Positions 7,259-15,846 of a stretch of DNA of 64,000 bases are shown here, in pieces. Source of the stretch: Loktanella sp. 3ANDIMAR09 (GTDB lineage: Bacteria; Pseudomonadota; Alphaproteobacteria; Rhodobacterales; Rhodobacteraceae); the NCBI RefSeq assembly GCF_001420005.1, contig NZ_LJAK01000014.1:1-64000 (forward strand). The letters are read 5' to 3'. Under the pieces are notes generated by a model that did no database searches, had not been told where the DNA came from, and saw only the letters and a program-made list of their open reading frames with translations. A program made the translations under genes and the position numbers. Position 1 is the first letter of the stretch. Every line of letters starts with the position of its first letter.

Positions 7259-8461
7259 TCATTTGGTGCGGGCGCGCGGCGTGGCAAGGACGATGGCAAC
7301 GCAGATCAGCGTGAGGCCGGCGGCGAGCAGAAAGGGTGCGCCGGGCAGGTAGATCGCGGCCCCCGGCACGGTGAAGGCATAGAACGTCTGGGTCATCGCC
7401 AGCGGTCCGATGATCGTGGCGACCGCATGGGTGCTGGTCAACACGCCCTGCAATTCGCCTTGTTGGTTATCGGCGGCCCTGCGCGACATGATCCCTTGCA
7501 ATGCCGGGCCGGCGATGGACCCGATCGCCGTCAACGGCGTCAATGCCAATGCGATCCAGCCGTTGCTGACGAACCCCAGGGCCACAAAGGCCGCGATGTC
7601 GACGCCTAGGCCCAGCAGCACGGTGCCACGTTCCCCGAACCGCCGGATTGCTGGCCCGACAAGGAAACCCTGAACGACAGCAATGCCGATGCCGAACAGG
7701 CCCAGCGACAGGCCAACCATACCCGGCCCCCAGCCAAAGCGCTCGGTGCCGAAATAGGCCCAGACGGCCGGATAGACATAAAAGGCGACGCCATAGACAA
7801 AAATCACCACCAACAGCCGCCCGACGCCGGGCAATGCACCGATGTGCCGGAATGCCCCCACGGGATTGGCCCTGCGCCAGCTGAACGGGCGCCGGATCCG
7901 GTCGGTGACGGTTTCCGGCAGGACAAAATAGCCAAAGACGAAATTCAGCGCCGCCAGCGCCGCCGCGGCATAGAATGGAGCGCGCGTGCCGAATTCGGCA
8001 AGGAGTCCGCCGATCAGTGGCCCCAGCACGAACCCCACGCCAAAGGCTGCACCGATCAGACCGAAATTGGCGGCCTTTTCCTCTGGCTTGCTGATGTCGG
8101 CCATATAGGCCCCGGCGGTGGATTGCGTGGCCGCGGTGATGCCGCCGATGATGCGCCCGAGGACGAGCAGCGCCATTGTATGTGCCACCGCCATCAGAAC
8201 ATAGTCCAGCGCCATCACCGCCAGTGCGACCAGCAACACCGGCCTGCGGCCCCAACGGTCCGACAGCGCGCCCAAGAGCGGGCCGAACAGGAACTGCATG
8301 ACTGCAAAGATCGACGCCAGCATCCCGCCCCACAAGGCTGCACGCGCAACACCGGCCCCTTCGATCGACTGGATCAGGTCGGGCATGACGGGCAGGATCA
8401 GCCCGATCCCCATCGCGTCGATCACGACGGTGACAAGGATGAAGATAACGGGCAGGCGCAC
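7259..8461 (-). CDS. MFS transporter, TetA-like DHA1 family
   Basis: A 400-residue, 12-helix major-facilitator transporter. The N-terminus has an Asp in helix 1 (VVIDAMGIGLILPVMP), and loop 2-3 carries motif A as GALSDRWGRRPVLL. Both are typical of the TCR/TetA group of proton-driven drug exporters. The close match to that pattern does not prove tetracycline export: environmental members are common and substrates vary. Its start abuts the stop of the lactonase gene (8462/8461), so it is part of the same operon and may move a pathway intermediate. No tetR-type repressor is adjacent. Confidence 0.8.
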   Translation of the reverse strand: MRLPVIFILVTVVIDAMGIGLILPVMPDLIQSIEGAGVARAALWGGMLASIFAVMQFLFGPLLGALSDRWGRRPVLLVALAVMALDYVLMAVAHTMALLVLGRIIGGITAATQSTAGAYMADISKPEEKAANFGLIGAAFGVGFVLGPLIGGLLAEFGTRAPFYAAAALAALNFVFGYFVLPETVTDRIRRPFSWRRANPVGAFRHIGALPGVGRLLVVIFVYGVAFYVYPAVWAYFGTERFGWGPGMVGLSLGLFGIGIAVVQGFLVGPAIRRFGERGTVLLGLGVDIAAFVALGFVSNGWIALALTPLTAIGSIAGPALQGIMSRRAADNQQGELQGVLTSTHAVATIIGPLAMTQTFYAFTVPGAAIYLPGAPFLLAAGLTLICVAIVLATPRARTK

Positions 8462-9253
8462 CTAGATCGTGCCGGTGCGGGTCAGAAACCCGGTCAGCAG
8501 GTCGACGTATTCCTGCGGTTGTTCGACACAGGGCAGGTGGCCTGCTCGGCGGATGATGTGAAAATCCGACCCCGGGATCAGACCCACGGTTTCGCGCACC
8601 AGATCAGGCGGGGTTGATCCGTCATCAGACCCTGCGATCCCCATGGTCGGCAGGCGCAGGCCGGATGTCGGCGTGATGAAATCCGTCCCCGCAATGGCGC
8701 TGCAGACCCCGGCATAGCCTTCTGGGTCGGTGGCCAGCAGCATGTCCTTCCACGGCGCGACGGCCGGCGATTTGCGAAAGGCCGGGCCGAACCAGCGTTC
8801 CATGATGCCGTCAGCCAGCGCCGCCATGCCCTGCGACCGCACCGCCGCGATCCGGTCATTCCACAGCTTGGGCGTGCCCAGCTTGGCCCCCGTGTTCGAC
8901 AGCACCATCGCACGCACGATGTCCATGCGTTTCACGGCAAGGCCCTGGGCGATCATGCCGCCCACGGACAACCCGACAAAGACGCAATCGCGCACGACGA
9001 GTGCGTCGCAAACCGCCTCTGCATCCGCGATCAGCGCGCCCATGCTGTAGGGGGCGGGCGGCACATCTGACGCGCCGTGCCCGCGTTTGTCCCAACGAAT
9101 GTAGCGCGGTCCGGCGGGCAGCAGGTCCATGATCGGGTCCCACAGATGCAGGTTCGTGCCCAACGAGTTGGCGAAAACCACTGTGGGAGCATCAGCGCCC
9201 TGCGCCCCGTCGACCTGCACATTCAGGCGCACACCATTGTTTTCAATCATCAT
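8462..9253 (-). CDS. 3-oxoadipate enol-lactonase-like alpha/beta hydrolase
   Basis: A 263-residue alpha/beta hydrolase most like PcaD, which opens 3-oxoadipate enol-lactone in the protocatechuate branch of the beta-ketoadipate pathway. The nucleophile elbow is GLSVGG, the acid is in AGSDDGSTPP and the catalytic His in GHLPCVE. N-terminal motifs FANSLGTNLHLWD and RWDKRGHGASD are typical of PcaD. No other pca genes (pcaC, pcaH, pcaG, pcaB) are in the window, so the physiological lactone or ester may differ. The start ATG 9253 overlaps the upstream stop (ATGA); a second ATG follows at 9250. Confidence 0.8.
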   Translation of the reverse strand: MMIENNGVRLNVQVDGAQGADAPTVVFANSLGTNLHLWDPIMDLLPAGPRYIRWDKRGHGASDVPPAPYSMGALIADAEAVCDALVVRDCVFVGLSVGGMIAQGLAVKRMDIVRAMVLSNTGAKLGTPKLWNDRIAAVRSQGMAALADGIMERWFGPAFRKSPAVAPWKDMLLATDPEGYAGVCSAIAGTDFITPTSGLRLPTMGIAGSDDGSTPPDLVRETVGLIPGSDFHIIRRAGHLPCVEQPQEYVDLLTGFLTRTGTI

Positions 9254-10212
9254 GTCAGCGTCTCCAATGCGCGTGTGAACATGGCCTGATCGACGTTTCC
9301 GCCCGTGGCAACGGCGATCACCGTGTCGGCCTTTGACCGGATCAGCGCCGCGGCGATGGCCGCCGCACCGCCCGGTTCAACCACGATCCGCAGCCGTTGA
9401 AAGGCTTGTGCCATCGCCTGCAGGCAATCGTCGTCGCTGACGACATAGCCCGGCCCGCACAATCGCTGCATGATGGGAAAGGTCAGATCCCCCGGCGCAG
9501 GTGTCACGATGGCATCACAGATTGATCCCGTCTGGCTGGCATTGCGCTGTATCGCACCTGCGGACAGGCTGCGCGCCACGTCGTCGAACCCTCGCGGTTC
9601 GCAAGGATGGACCCGCATTCCCGGTGCACGGGCCTCCAGTGCAAGGGCCACGCCCGCGGTCAGCCCGCCGCCGCCGCAACACACCAGGACCTCGGCGTCG
9701 GTGACACCCAGCTCTGCCGCCTGTGCCGCGATTTCCAGACCCACCGTGCCTTGTCCGGCGATGACCTGCGGGTCGTCATAGGGGCGGACCAGCGTCAGAC
9801 CACGCTCCTGGGCCAGGGCCGCGCCGATGTCCTCACGGCTTTCGGTTTCGCGGTCATACAGGACCACCTCGCCCCCCAGGGCACGCGTGTTCGCGATTTT
9901 CACCGCGGGCGCATTGGATGGCATGACGATGACGGCAGGTGCGCCGTGCATCCGTGCCGCCAGTGCCACGCCCTGCGCGTGATTGCCCGACGAAAAGGCG
10001 ATGACACCCGCCCTGCGCTGGGCATCGGTCAGGGCCGACAGCGCGGACCAGGCACCGCGAAACTTGAAACTGCCGGTGTGTTGCAGACACTCCGCCTTGA
10101 TCAGGATGCGCCGCCCGGTCAGTTCGTCCAGAAACGGGGACGACAGCAGGGGGGTGCGCCGCGCGTGACCGTTCAGGCGGTCTGCCGCGGCATCAATCAT
10201 GTCGATGTTCAT
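9250..10212 (-). CDS. Threonine/serine dehydratase-like PLP enzyme (fold II)
   Basis: A 320-residue PLP enzyme. The Schiff-base lysine is in TGSFKFRGAW, the substrate-binding loop is SSGNHAQG and the phosphate-binding loop is CGGGGLTAG. There is no C-terminal ACT regulatory domain, so it resembles catabolic threonine ammonia-lyase, serine racemase or EutB-type enzymes. It would convert L-threonine or L-serine (or a hydroxy-amino acid) to a keto acid plus ammonia. The start ATG 10212 overlaps the stop of the upstream hydrolase (ATGA). The operon position between two hydrolases suggests a dedicated catabolic role, not isoleucine biosynthesis. Confidence 0.82.
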   Translation of the reverse strand: MNIDMIDAAADRLNGHARRTPLLSSPFLDELTGRRILIKAECLQHTGSFKFRGAWSALSALTDAQRRAGVIAFSSGNHAQGVALAARMHGAPAVIVMPSNAPAVKIANTRALGGEVVLYDRETESREDIGAALAQERGLTLVRPYDDPQVIAGQGTVGLEIAAQAAELGVTDAEVLVCCGGGGLTAGVALALEARAPGMRVHPCEPRGFDDVARSLSAGAIQRNASQTGSICDAIVTPAPGDLTFPIMQRLCGPGYVVSDDDCLQAMAQAFQRLRIVVEPGGAAAIAAALIRSKADTVIAVATGGNVDQAMFTRALETLT

Positions 10213-11021
10213 GTCATGGCTCCCAGCCAGCGGTGCAGCGCCTCCAGCGATACGTCCTCGTCCAGGAACGGGATATGCGCCCGGTCCGGCACACTCGCCA
10301 CGATGGCATCGGGCCTGCGGCGTTGCATTTCGGCAAATGTTTCGGTGGTCAAGAGGTCCGAATTCGCCCCCCGGATCATCACCAACGGCAGCCCTACCAT
10401 CGCATCGAACAATAGCCACAGGTTCGGCGCGGGTTCGGACCCGTCGCCCAGCGTGCCGGCAAGAGCCGGATCATAGCGCAGCTCGAGGCCGTCATCGGTC
10501 TGCACATATTGCTGCCGCACCTCGGCCAGCCAGCGGTCCATCGGCACATTTGCAAACCCCGGCAGGGTGGCGCGCAGGGCAGCCGCCTCTGCATAGGTTT
10601 TTTGCGTGGGCCGCTGACCTACATAGGCGCGGATCACGCTCAGGCCGGTTTTGGCGATCTCGGGTCCGATGTCGTTCAAGGCGATCCCCAGGACGCGATC
10701 CTTGGCGGTTGCGGCAAGGAACATGGCGATCATGCCCCCGCGCGACGTGCCCAGAAACGCGGCCTTGGGCAGTGACAGGTGGTCCATCAGCGCAAGCACG
10801 TCCGATGCCTCGACCGGGACGGTATAGGTTTCGGGTGCGGCCCAGTCGGATTGCCCGCGTCCCCGGTAGTCCAGCCGGATCAGGCGGCAATCCAGATGGG
10901 GGGCGACATGATCGAAATCCGTCGTGTTGCGCGTCAGGCCGGGCAGGGCGATGACCGGGGTGCCTGTGCCGGCCTCTTCGAAATAGATCTGCGTGCCGTC
11001 GGCGGCTACGAAAAATGGCAT
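10209..11021 (-). CDS. Alpha/beta hydrolase
   Basis: About 270 residues with the alpha/beta-hydrolase fold. The oxyanion region is LPGLTRNTTDFD, the nucleophile elbow GTSRGGMIAM and the catalytic His in DRAHIPFLDE. The substrate is unknown; the family includes esterases and C-C hydrolases. It is the first gene of the minus-strand run that continues with overlapping start/stop codons into the dehydratase-like gene. The start at 11021 (MPFFVAADG) fits the fold; the frame stays open further upstream without a good ribosome site. It diverges from the FKBP gene at 11148. Confidence 0.75.
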   Translation of the reverse strand: MPFFVAADGTQIYFEEAGTGTPVIALPGLTRNTTDFDHVAPHLDCRLIRLDYRGRGQSDWAAPETYTVPVEASDVLALMDHLSLPKAAFLGTSRGGMIAMFLAATAKDRVLGIALNDIGPEIAKTGLSVIRAYVGQRPTQKTYAEAAALRATLPGFANVPMDRWLAEVRQQYVQTDDGLELRYDPALAGTLGDGSEPAPNLWLLFDAMVGLPLVMIRGANSDLLTTETFAEMQRRRPDAIVASVPDRAHIPFLDEDVSLEALHRWLGAMT

Positions 11022-11147
11022 GGCGAGGGTCCCGTTACTGCGTCCTGAGCGCGACATTGGCACGGTGTTTGGCCAAAGGGAAACCCGTTTGCATCCCATG
11101 GCCGCCTTCGTTACCCACGTCGGGACTTTAAATTTATGAGGTATGAT

Positions 11148-11582
11148 ATGACGCAAGTGAAATCAGGCGACACGGTCAAGATCCACTACACAGGCACCCT
11201 GTCGGACGGCACCGTGTTCGACAGCTCCGAAGGTCGCGAACCGCTGGAATTCGCCGTAGGCTCTGGCCAGATCATCCCTGGTCTGGATGTGGCAATGCCC
11301 GGCATGAGCGTCGGCGACGAGAAAAAGGTCGAAATCCCATCCGATCAGGCCTACGGCCCGGTCAACCCCGAGGCCCGTCAGGACGTGCCGCGCGCGGATA
11401 TCCCCGCTGAAATCCCGCTGGAAGAAGGTCTGCAACTGCAGATGCAGACACCCACAGGGCAGGCTGTGCCCGTCACTGTCGTGGGTCTGACCGACGATAC
11501 CGTCACGCTGGACGCCAACCACCCGCTGGCTGGCAAGGATTTGACGTTCGACGTGAAACTGGTCGACGTGGTCCCTGCCTGA
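11148..11582 (+). CDS. FKBP-type peptidyl-prolyl isomerase, SlyD/SlpA-like
   Basis: A 144-residue FKBP isomerase with an insert-in-flap layout: FKBP half-domain 1 (VKIHYTGTLSDGTVFDSS, LEFAVGSGQIIPGLD), an insert domain at about residues 68-125, and the closing strand DLTFDVKLVDV. It lacks the His/Cys-rich metal-binding tail of E. coli SlyD. It catalyses proline isomerisation and acts as a cytoplasmic chaperone. The start is ATG 11148 with GAGG six bases upstream; an in-frame ATG at 11136 is less likely. A strong hairpin follows at 11591-11615, shared with the convergent fabI. Confidence 0.85.
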   Translation: MTQVKSGDTVKIHYTGTLSDGTVFDSSEGREPLEFAVGSGQIIPGLDVAMPGMSVGDEKKVEIPSDQAYGPVNPEARQDVPRADIPAEIPLEEGLQLQMQTPTGQAVPVTVVGLTDDTVTLDANHPLAGKDLTFDVKLVDVVPA

Positions 11583-11590
11583 TCACGCAG

Positions 11591-11615
11591 CAGGGCCGGG
11601 GATGACCCGGCCCTG
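11591..11615. terminator. Hairpin terminator between convergent FKBP gene and fabI
   Basis: A perfect 10-base-pair GC-rich stem (CAGGGCCGGG at 11591-11600 pairing with 11606-11615) with a five-base GATGA loop. It starts eight bases after the FKBP stop and six bases beyond the fabI stop on the other strand. There is no long T-run, so it may be a weak intrinsic or Rho-assisted terminator acting both ways. Confidence 0.6.
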
Positions 11616-11620
11616 ACCGC

Positions 11621-12406
11621 CTACAGGTTTTCGCCCTGTGGCATCCCGAGGACATGATAGCCGCCATCGACGCGAATGATTTCGCCCGTCGTGAATGCGC
11701 CCGCATCCGACGCCAGATAAACGGCAGTCCCGCCAACGGCCTCGAGCGTGGCATTCGACCGCAGCGGCGCGTTTTCACCCGTATGCTTGTAGGTCTTGCG
11801 CGCGCCGCCGATTGCGGCACCGGCCAGCGTTTTCATCGGACCGGGACTGATCGCATTGACGCGAATGCCGTCCGGTCCCAGATCATTGGCCAGATAGCGG
11901 ACCGCCGATTCCAGCGCCGCCTTGGCCACGCCCATCACGTTGTAGTTCGGGGTCACGGCGTTGCTGCCCTGATAGGTTAGCGTCATCAGTGAACCGCCAT
12001 CGGGCATCAGTTCAGACGCCCGTTTCGCCACGTCGATGAACGAATAGCACGAGATCGTCAGCGAATTCTTGAAATTCGCGCGGCTGGTGTTGATGAACCG
12101 GCCCGTCAGTTCCGATTTGTCGGAATAGGCGATGGCATGCACCACGAAATCGAGGCTGCCCCACTGATCCTTGATCATCTGGAACGCGGCATCCATGCTG
12201 TCTTCGTTCGTGACATCGACATCGACCATCAGGTTCGATCCGACACTGGCCGCCAGTGGTTCCAGACGTTTGCCGAATGCCTCGCCCTGATAGGTGAACG
12301 CCAGTTCCGCACCTGCGTCCGCCATTGCCTTGGCAATGCCCCAGGCGATCGACCGTTCATTGGCGACCCCCATGACAAGCCCGCGTTTGCCCTGCATCCC
12401 GATCAT
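11621..12406 (-). CDS. fabI: Enoyl-[acyl-carrier-protein] reductase (NADH)
   Basis: A 261-residue FabI, the last step of the fatty-acid elongation cycle (trans-2-enoyl-ACP to acyl-ACP, NADH). Visible motifs are VMGVANERSIAWGIA (nucleotide binding, FabI-specific), the Y-x6-K type active site (TYQGSNAV then PNYNVMGVAKAAL) and RVNAISPGPMKT near the substrate loop. The length is normal. The ribosome site AAGGGG overlaps the end of fabB, whose stop lies four bases upstream of the start, so fabB-fabI are one operon. FabI is the known target of triclosan and isoniazid-type inhibitors. Confidence 0.95.
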   Translation of the reverse strand: MIGMQGKRGLVMGVANERSIAWGIAKAMADAGAELAFTYQGEAFGKRLEPLAASVGSNLMVDVDVTNEDSMDAAFQMIKDQWGSLDFVVHAIAYSDKSELTGRFINTSRANFKNSLTISCYSFIDVAKRASELMPDGGSLMTLTYQGSNAVTPNYNVMGVAKAALESAVRYLANDLGPDGIRVNAISPGPMKTLAGAAIGGARKTYKHTGENAPLRSNATLEAVGGTAVYLASDAGAFTTGEIIRVDGGYHVLGMPQGENL

Positions 12407-12410
12407 CGGC

Positions 12411-13640
12411 TTACCCCTTGAATTTCGACAGCAGCATCGACCCGTTGGTGCCGCCGAACCCGAATGAGTTCGTCATCACCGTGTCCAGCCCGGCATTGTC
12501 CACGCGGGTCGTCGCAATTTCAGACGCCTTCAGCGCCGGATCAAGGTTTTCGACGTTGATCGAGGGCGCGATGAAATCGTCCTGCAACATCAGCAGGCAA
12601 TAGACAGCCTCTTGGGCGCCGGTCGCCCCCTGGCTGTGGCCCGTCATGGATTTGGTCGAACTGACCGGCGGCGTGCTGCCCTCGCCAAAAACGCGGCGCA
12701 CCGCCTCGATCTCGCCCACGTCACCGACCGGCGTACTGGTGCCATGCGCGTTGATATAGCTGATCTTGCGTCCCTCTGGCAGGGTTTTCAGCGCACCGCG
12801 CATGGCGCGTTCGCCGCCCTCGCCGCTGGGGGCCACCATGTCCGCCCCGTCCGATGTCGCGGCAAAGCCCGTGACCTCGGCATAGATTTTCGCACCGCGC
12901 GCCTGCGCAGAATCCAGTGTTTCCAGCACGACCATGGCACCGCCACCGGCGATCACGAAACCGTCGCGGTCGGCATCAAAGGCACGCGACGCCTTTTCCG
13001 GGGTGTCATTGTATTTCGACGACATGGCCCCCATCGCATCGAACAGGCATGACAGCGTCCAGTCCAGCTCTTCGCCGCCGCCCGCAAACATGATGTCTTG
13101 CGTGCCAAGTGCGACCTGCTGTGCGGCCATCCCGATGCAATGCAGGGACGTCGAACAGGCCGAGGTGATGGAGAAATTCATGCCCTTGATCTGATAGGCC
13201 GTCGCAAGGTTGGCGCTGACCGTCGATGACATGGTCTTGGGCACGGCGAATGGCCCGATCCGTTTCGTGGCACCCGTGTTCAGCACGGTCTGATGCGCGG
13301 CCAGCATCGCACTGGTCGATGGCCCGCCCGATCCCGCGATCACGCCGGTCATCGGGTTCACCACCTGATCGTCCGACAGGCCCGCATCCGCAATCGCCTG
13401 ACCCATCGCGATATGGGCATAGGCGGCACCCGGCCCCATGAAACGCAGCGTGCGCTTGTCCACGTGGTCGGCCACGTTCAGTTTCAGCGTGCCCGCGATC
13501 TGGCTGCGAAATCCGTGTTCGGCCATCTCGGGGCTGGCCTCGATACCGGATTTGCCTGCCTTGAGGCTTTGCATGACTTCCTGGGCGTTGTTTCCGATCG
13601 GGGACACGATGCCCAGACCTGTGATGACGACACGACGCAT
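12411..13640 (-). CDS. fabB: 3-oxoacyl-[acyl-carrier-protein] synthase I
   Basis: A 409-residue KAS I/II condensing enzyme. The active-site Cys is in SITSACSTSLHCIG, and the two His are in NAHGTSTPVGD and TGHSQGATG. With FabA it extends cis-unsaturated acyl chains, which is why it is assigned as FabB and not FabF. The start ATG 13640 is preceded by GGAGAG. It is followed immediately by fabI. In many Rhodobacterales fabA is directly upstream; here two methyltransferase genes separate fabA from fabB. Confidence 0.92.
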   Translation of the reverse strand: MRRVVITGLGIVSPIGNNAQEVMQSLKAGKSGIEASPEMAEHGFRSQIAGTLKLNVADHVDKRTLRFMGPGAAYAHIAMGQAIADAGLSDDQVVNPMTGVIAGSGGPSTSAMLAAHQTVLNTGATKRIGPFAVPKTMSSTVSANLATAYQIKGMNFSITSACSTSLHCIGMAAQQVALGTQDIMFAGGGEELDWTLSCLFDAMGAMSSKYNDTPEKASRAFDADRDGFVIAGGGAMVVLETLDSAQARGAKIYAEVTGFAATSDGADMVAPSGEGGERAMRGALKTLPEGRKISYINAHGTSTPVGDVGEIEAVRRVFGEGSTPPVSSTKSMTGHSQGATGAQEAVYCLLMLQDDFIAPSINVENLDPALKASEIATTRVDNAGLDTVMTNSFGFGGTNGSMLLSKFKG

Positions 13641-13714
13641 GAGTGCTCTCCTCCGGTTATTGCCCCCTGTTTAAGAGACAGGTGGGAGAAGGGGCAACCA
13701 CAAAGGCGGGCCGA

Positions 13715-14416
13715 TCATGCTTTGTCGGCAACACCCATGTAGATCATCGTTTTCAGCGGCAGCGTGCCGAACACCGGGTCCAGCCTGCGGTTGACGCCGC
13801 GCGGACCCAGTCCCGTCTCGGCCTTGCGCGTCAGACCTGCTGTTTTCATCGCCGCATGTAATTCCGCCGGTTTGATGAACATGGCGGGGTCATGCGTGCC
13901 TTTTGGTAACAACCGCAGCACGTCCTCTGCCATGATCACGACGGCCAGATGTGCAATCGGGTTACGGTTGATCGTATCATAGCAGAACACCCCGCCGGGT
14001 TTCAGCACGCGGGCCACCTCGCACAACACCTGTTGCAGGTCGCTGACATGTTCCAGCACGTCCACACAGGCCACCGCGTCAAAGCTTGCGTCGGGATAGG
14101 GCAGGGCCTCGCCCACACCGACGTCATAGGTGATCTGCCGCCCGCCGGCCGCTGCATGGTCGCGTGCGGCACCAATCGCCTGTTCGGCCGGATCGATCCC
14201 GGTCACGATGGCACCGCGGTCATCCAGCGCCTCGGCCAAAAACCCACCGGCACAGCCCAAATCGAGCACCGCCTTGCCCTGCCAGTCCACATAGCGGTCG
14301 AAATACGACAGCCGCCCCGGCACCATGTTTTTCAGCGTCCGCACCCAGCGGATTTCGTCGGACCACCACTGGGCGGCGTGGCTGTCATAGATCGTCTGGT
14401 CGTTACGCTTTGTCAT
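13715..14416 (-). CDS. UbiG-like SAM-dependent O-methyltransferase
   Basis: A 233-residue class I methyltransferase. The SAM motif is VLDLGCAGGFLAEAL, followed by GIDPAEQAI and a motif near VACVDVLEHV. The N-terminal YDSHAAQWW and the late THDPAMFIKPAEL closely follow UbiG (ubiquinone 3-O-methyltransferase, where HxWxxFIxPxEL is usual). UbiG itself or a close paralogue are both possible; alphaproteobacterial ubiG is often beside lysC instead. The start ATG 14416 overlaps the upstream membrane methyltransferase gene by 14 bases. Seventy-four bases then separate it from fabB. Confidence 0.72.
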   Translation of the reverse strand: MTKRNDQTIYDSHAAQWWSDEIRWVRTLKNMVPGRLSYFDRYVDWQGKAVLDLGCAGGFLAEALDDRGAIVTGIDPAEQAIGAARDHAAAGGRQITYDVGVGEALPYPDASFDAVACVDVLEHVSDLQQVLCEVARVLKPGGVFCYDTINRNPIAHLAVVIMAEDVLRLLPKGTHDPAMFIKPAELHAAMKTAGLTRKAETGLGPRGVNRRLDPVFGTLPLKTMIYMGVADKA

Positions 14417-15152
14417 CTCGGGACTTTCTGGGAAAGGGCAGCCAATAGGGGACGCGTTTCTGGAAATTGCGGAACCGGTCGCCATAGATGTTGGAGAACC
14501 GCTTTTCCTTGTGCAGGGGGCCGATCACGCAATAGCCGGTCCAGATCACGGCCAGCACCAGCTGGTCGGGCGTATAGGTGGGCATGGTCCACAGTGTCAG
14601 GGCAAAGCCTGCATAGATCGGCTGGCGGATGATCCGGTACAGACCGCGCGTCGGCATATCGGGAAATTTCGGGTCACGCCCACGCGCCATCGCAAACCAG
14701 CCCAGCATCCCCGATTGTAGCTGAAAACCGCTTTGCACGATCGCCAGCATCAGGAACCCCCATGATGCGGCGTACAGCGTGCACATCAGCCAGAACGCCA
14801 CGCCCGTCGCCTGCCACAGAATGATCCCGCTGGGCGTCCAGAACGCAAAGAGAAGCGCAAGCTGGATCGCCGCGATCATTGCGAACAGCGTAGTCGACAG
14901 CCGCTTGTCCGGCCCGAGTAACGCCAGAATCTCGCGGCCCTTGCCGGTCAACAACAACGAATGGATGACCGGGAATTGCAGCAACAACACAAGGTTGGCA
15001 AAGCCTGCATAGGGCCAGGGCACCGCGCCCCAGCCGTGCGACAGTCCGAAAAACAGATGATACATCATCAGGCCGACGCCGATGGCAAAACTGCCATGGC
15101 AAACGGCACCGAACATCAGGGCAAGTGTCAGGCGGCGGGTGTCAGCGTTCAT
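14403..15152 (-). CDS. Membrane methyltransferase, ICMT/MddA-like
   Basis: A 249-residue protein with about five to six hydrophobic helices. The C-terminal portion matches the isoprenylcysteine-carboxyl-methyltransferase-like pattern: RGLYRIIRQPIYAGF (usually RHPxYxG), then HKEKRFSNIYGDRFRNF and a KRVPYW end. In bacteria this group includes NnrU-like proteins, phospholipid N-methyltransferase-like enzymes and MddA (methanethiol S-methyltransferase making dimethyl sulfide). The overall layout is compatible with MddA, but I cannot decide. The start is ATG 15152 with AGGA just upstream; a TTG at 15167 is in frame. It sits between fabA and a UbiG-like gene. Confidence 0.68.
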   Translation of the reverse strand: MNADTRRLTLALMFGAVCHGSFAIGVGLMMYHLFFGLSHGWGAVPWPYAGFANLVLLLQFPVIHSLLLTGKGREILALLGPDKRLSTTLFAMIAAIQLALLFAFWTPSGIILWQATGVAFWLMCTLYAASWGFLMLAIVQSGFQLQSGMLGWFAMARGRDPKFPDMPTRGLYRIIRQPIYAGFALTLWTMPTYTPDQLVLAVIWTGYCVIGPLHKEKRFSNIYGDRFRNFQKRVPYWLPFPRKSRDDKA

Positions 15153-15194
15153 ATGTCCTAAACGCAAGACACGCCCGCAGGGTCCTGCGACATC

Positions 15195-15704
15195 TTAGCT
15201 TTCGGACAGGGCGACCTTCATGTCCTTGACCATGTAGATGACCTCGCCGTCCGCTTCGACGATGCCGTCGGCCACACCCATGGTCAGGCGACGGGTCTGG
15301 ATCGCCTTGGTGAAATCGATCTTGTAGGTCAGCATCTTGCGGTCAGGACGCACCATGCCGGTCAGTTTGACCTCGCCCACACCCAGCGCATAGCCGCGCC
15401 CCTGCCAGCCGCGCCAGCCCAGGTTGAAACCCGTCAGTTGCCACAGACCATCCAGACCCAGACAGCCGGGCATGATCGGATTGCCCGGAAAGTGGCAGTC
15501 GAAAAACCACAGGTCGGGTGTGATGTCGAATTCAGCGACCACGTGTCCCTTGCCGTGGGCACCGCCGTCCCCGGAGATGTCGGTGATGCGGTCCATCATC
15601 AGCATCGGCGGTGCCGGCAGCTGGGCATTGCCGGGGCCGAACAATTCGCCCCGCGCACATTTCAAAAGAGCGTCGCGGTCGAAGGATGAGGGAAAATCGG
15701 CCAT
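15195..15704 (-). CDS. fabA: 3-hydroxydecanoyl-[acyl-carrier-protein] dehydratase/isomerase
   Basis: A 169-residue FabA, which dehydrates 3-hydroxydecanoyl-ACP and isomerises it to cis-3-decenoyl-ACP, the branch point for unsaturated fatty acids. The catalytic His is in [19 protein letters not shown], and the Asp-containing GLWQLTGF follows. The length is standard. The start ATG 15704 has AAAGGACG upstream. It diverges from irr at 15847. The fabA, fabB and fabI genes are all on the minus strand and likely co-regulated, though fabA is separated from fabB by about 1.5 kb. Confidence 0.95.
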   Translation of the reverse strand: MADFPSSFDRDALLKCARGELFGPGNAQLPAPPMLMMDRITDISGDGGAHGKGHVVAEFDITPDLWFFDCHFPGNPIMPGCLGLDGLWQLTGFNLGWRGWQGRGYALGVGEVKLTGMVRPDRKMLTYKIDFTKAIQTRRLTMGVADGIVEADGEVIYMVKDMKVALSES

Positions 15705-15810
15705 GGGCGTCCTTTGCAATGTTTCTTTGTGTTACAGATACGTGAGCAGACCTATCACTCCGGCTTTGCACCGTGCAAGTCAACGGGGCCGCGGCAGGGT
15801 GGAAAAGTCA

Positions 15811-15846
15811 TTGAATAGCGGCACCGCGTTCCCATATAACGTCCCT
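15811..15846 (+). promoter_or_regulatory. Predicted irr promoter giving a leaderless mRNA
   Basis: TTGAAT at 15811-15816 and TATAAC at 15835-15840 are separated by 18 bases and resemble a sigma-70-type promoter. The -10 box ends only six bases before the ATG at 15847, so transcription would start at or within a base or two of the start codon. No Shine-Dalgarno sequence is present. Confidence 0.5.

Noticed and set aside
7259-8461. A tetracycline-resistance gene call for the TetA-like exporter
   Set aside because: Family-level similarity only. It is embedded in a catabolic operon without a TetR repressor or mobile element, so a resistance claim is not supported.
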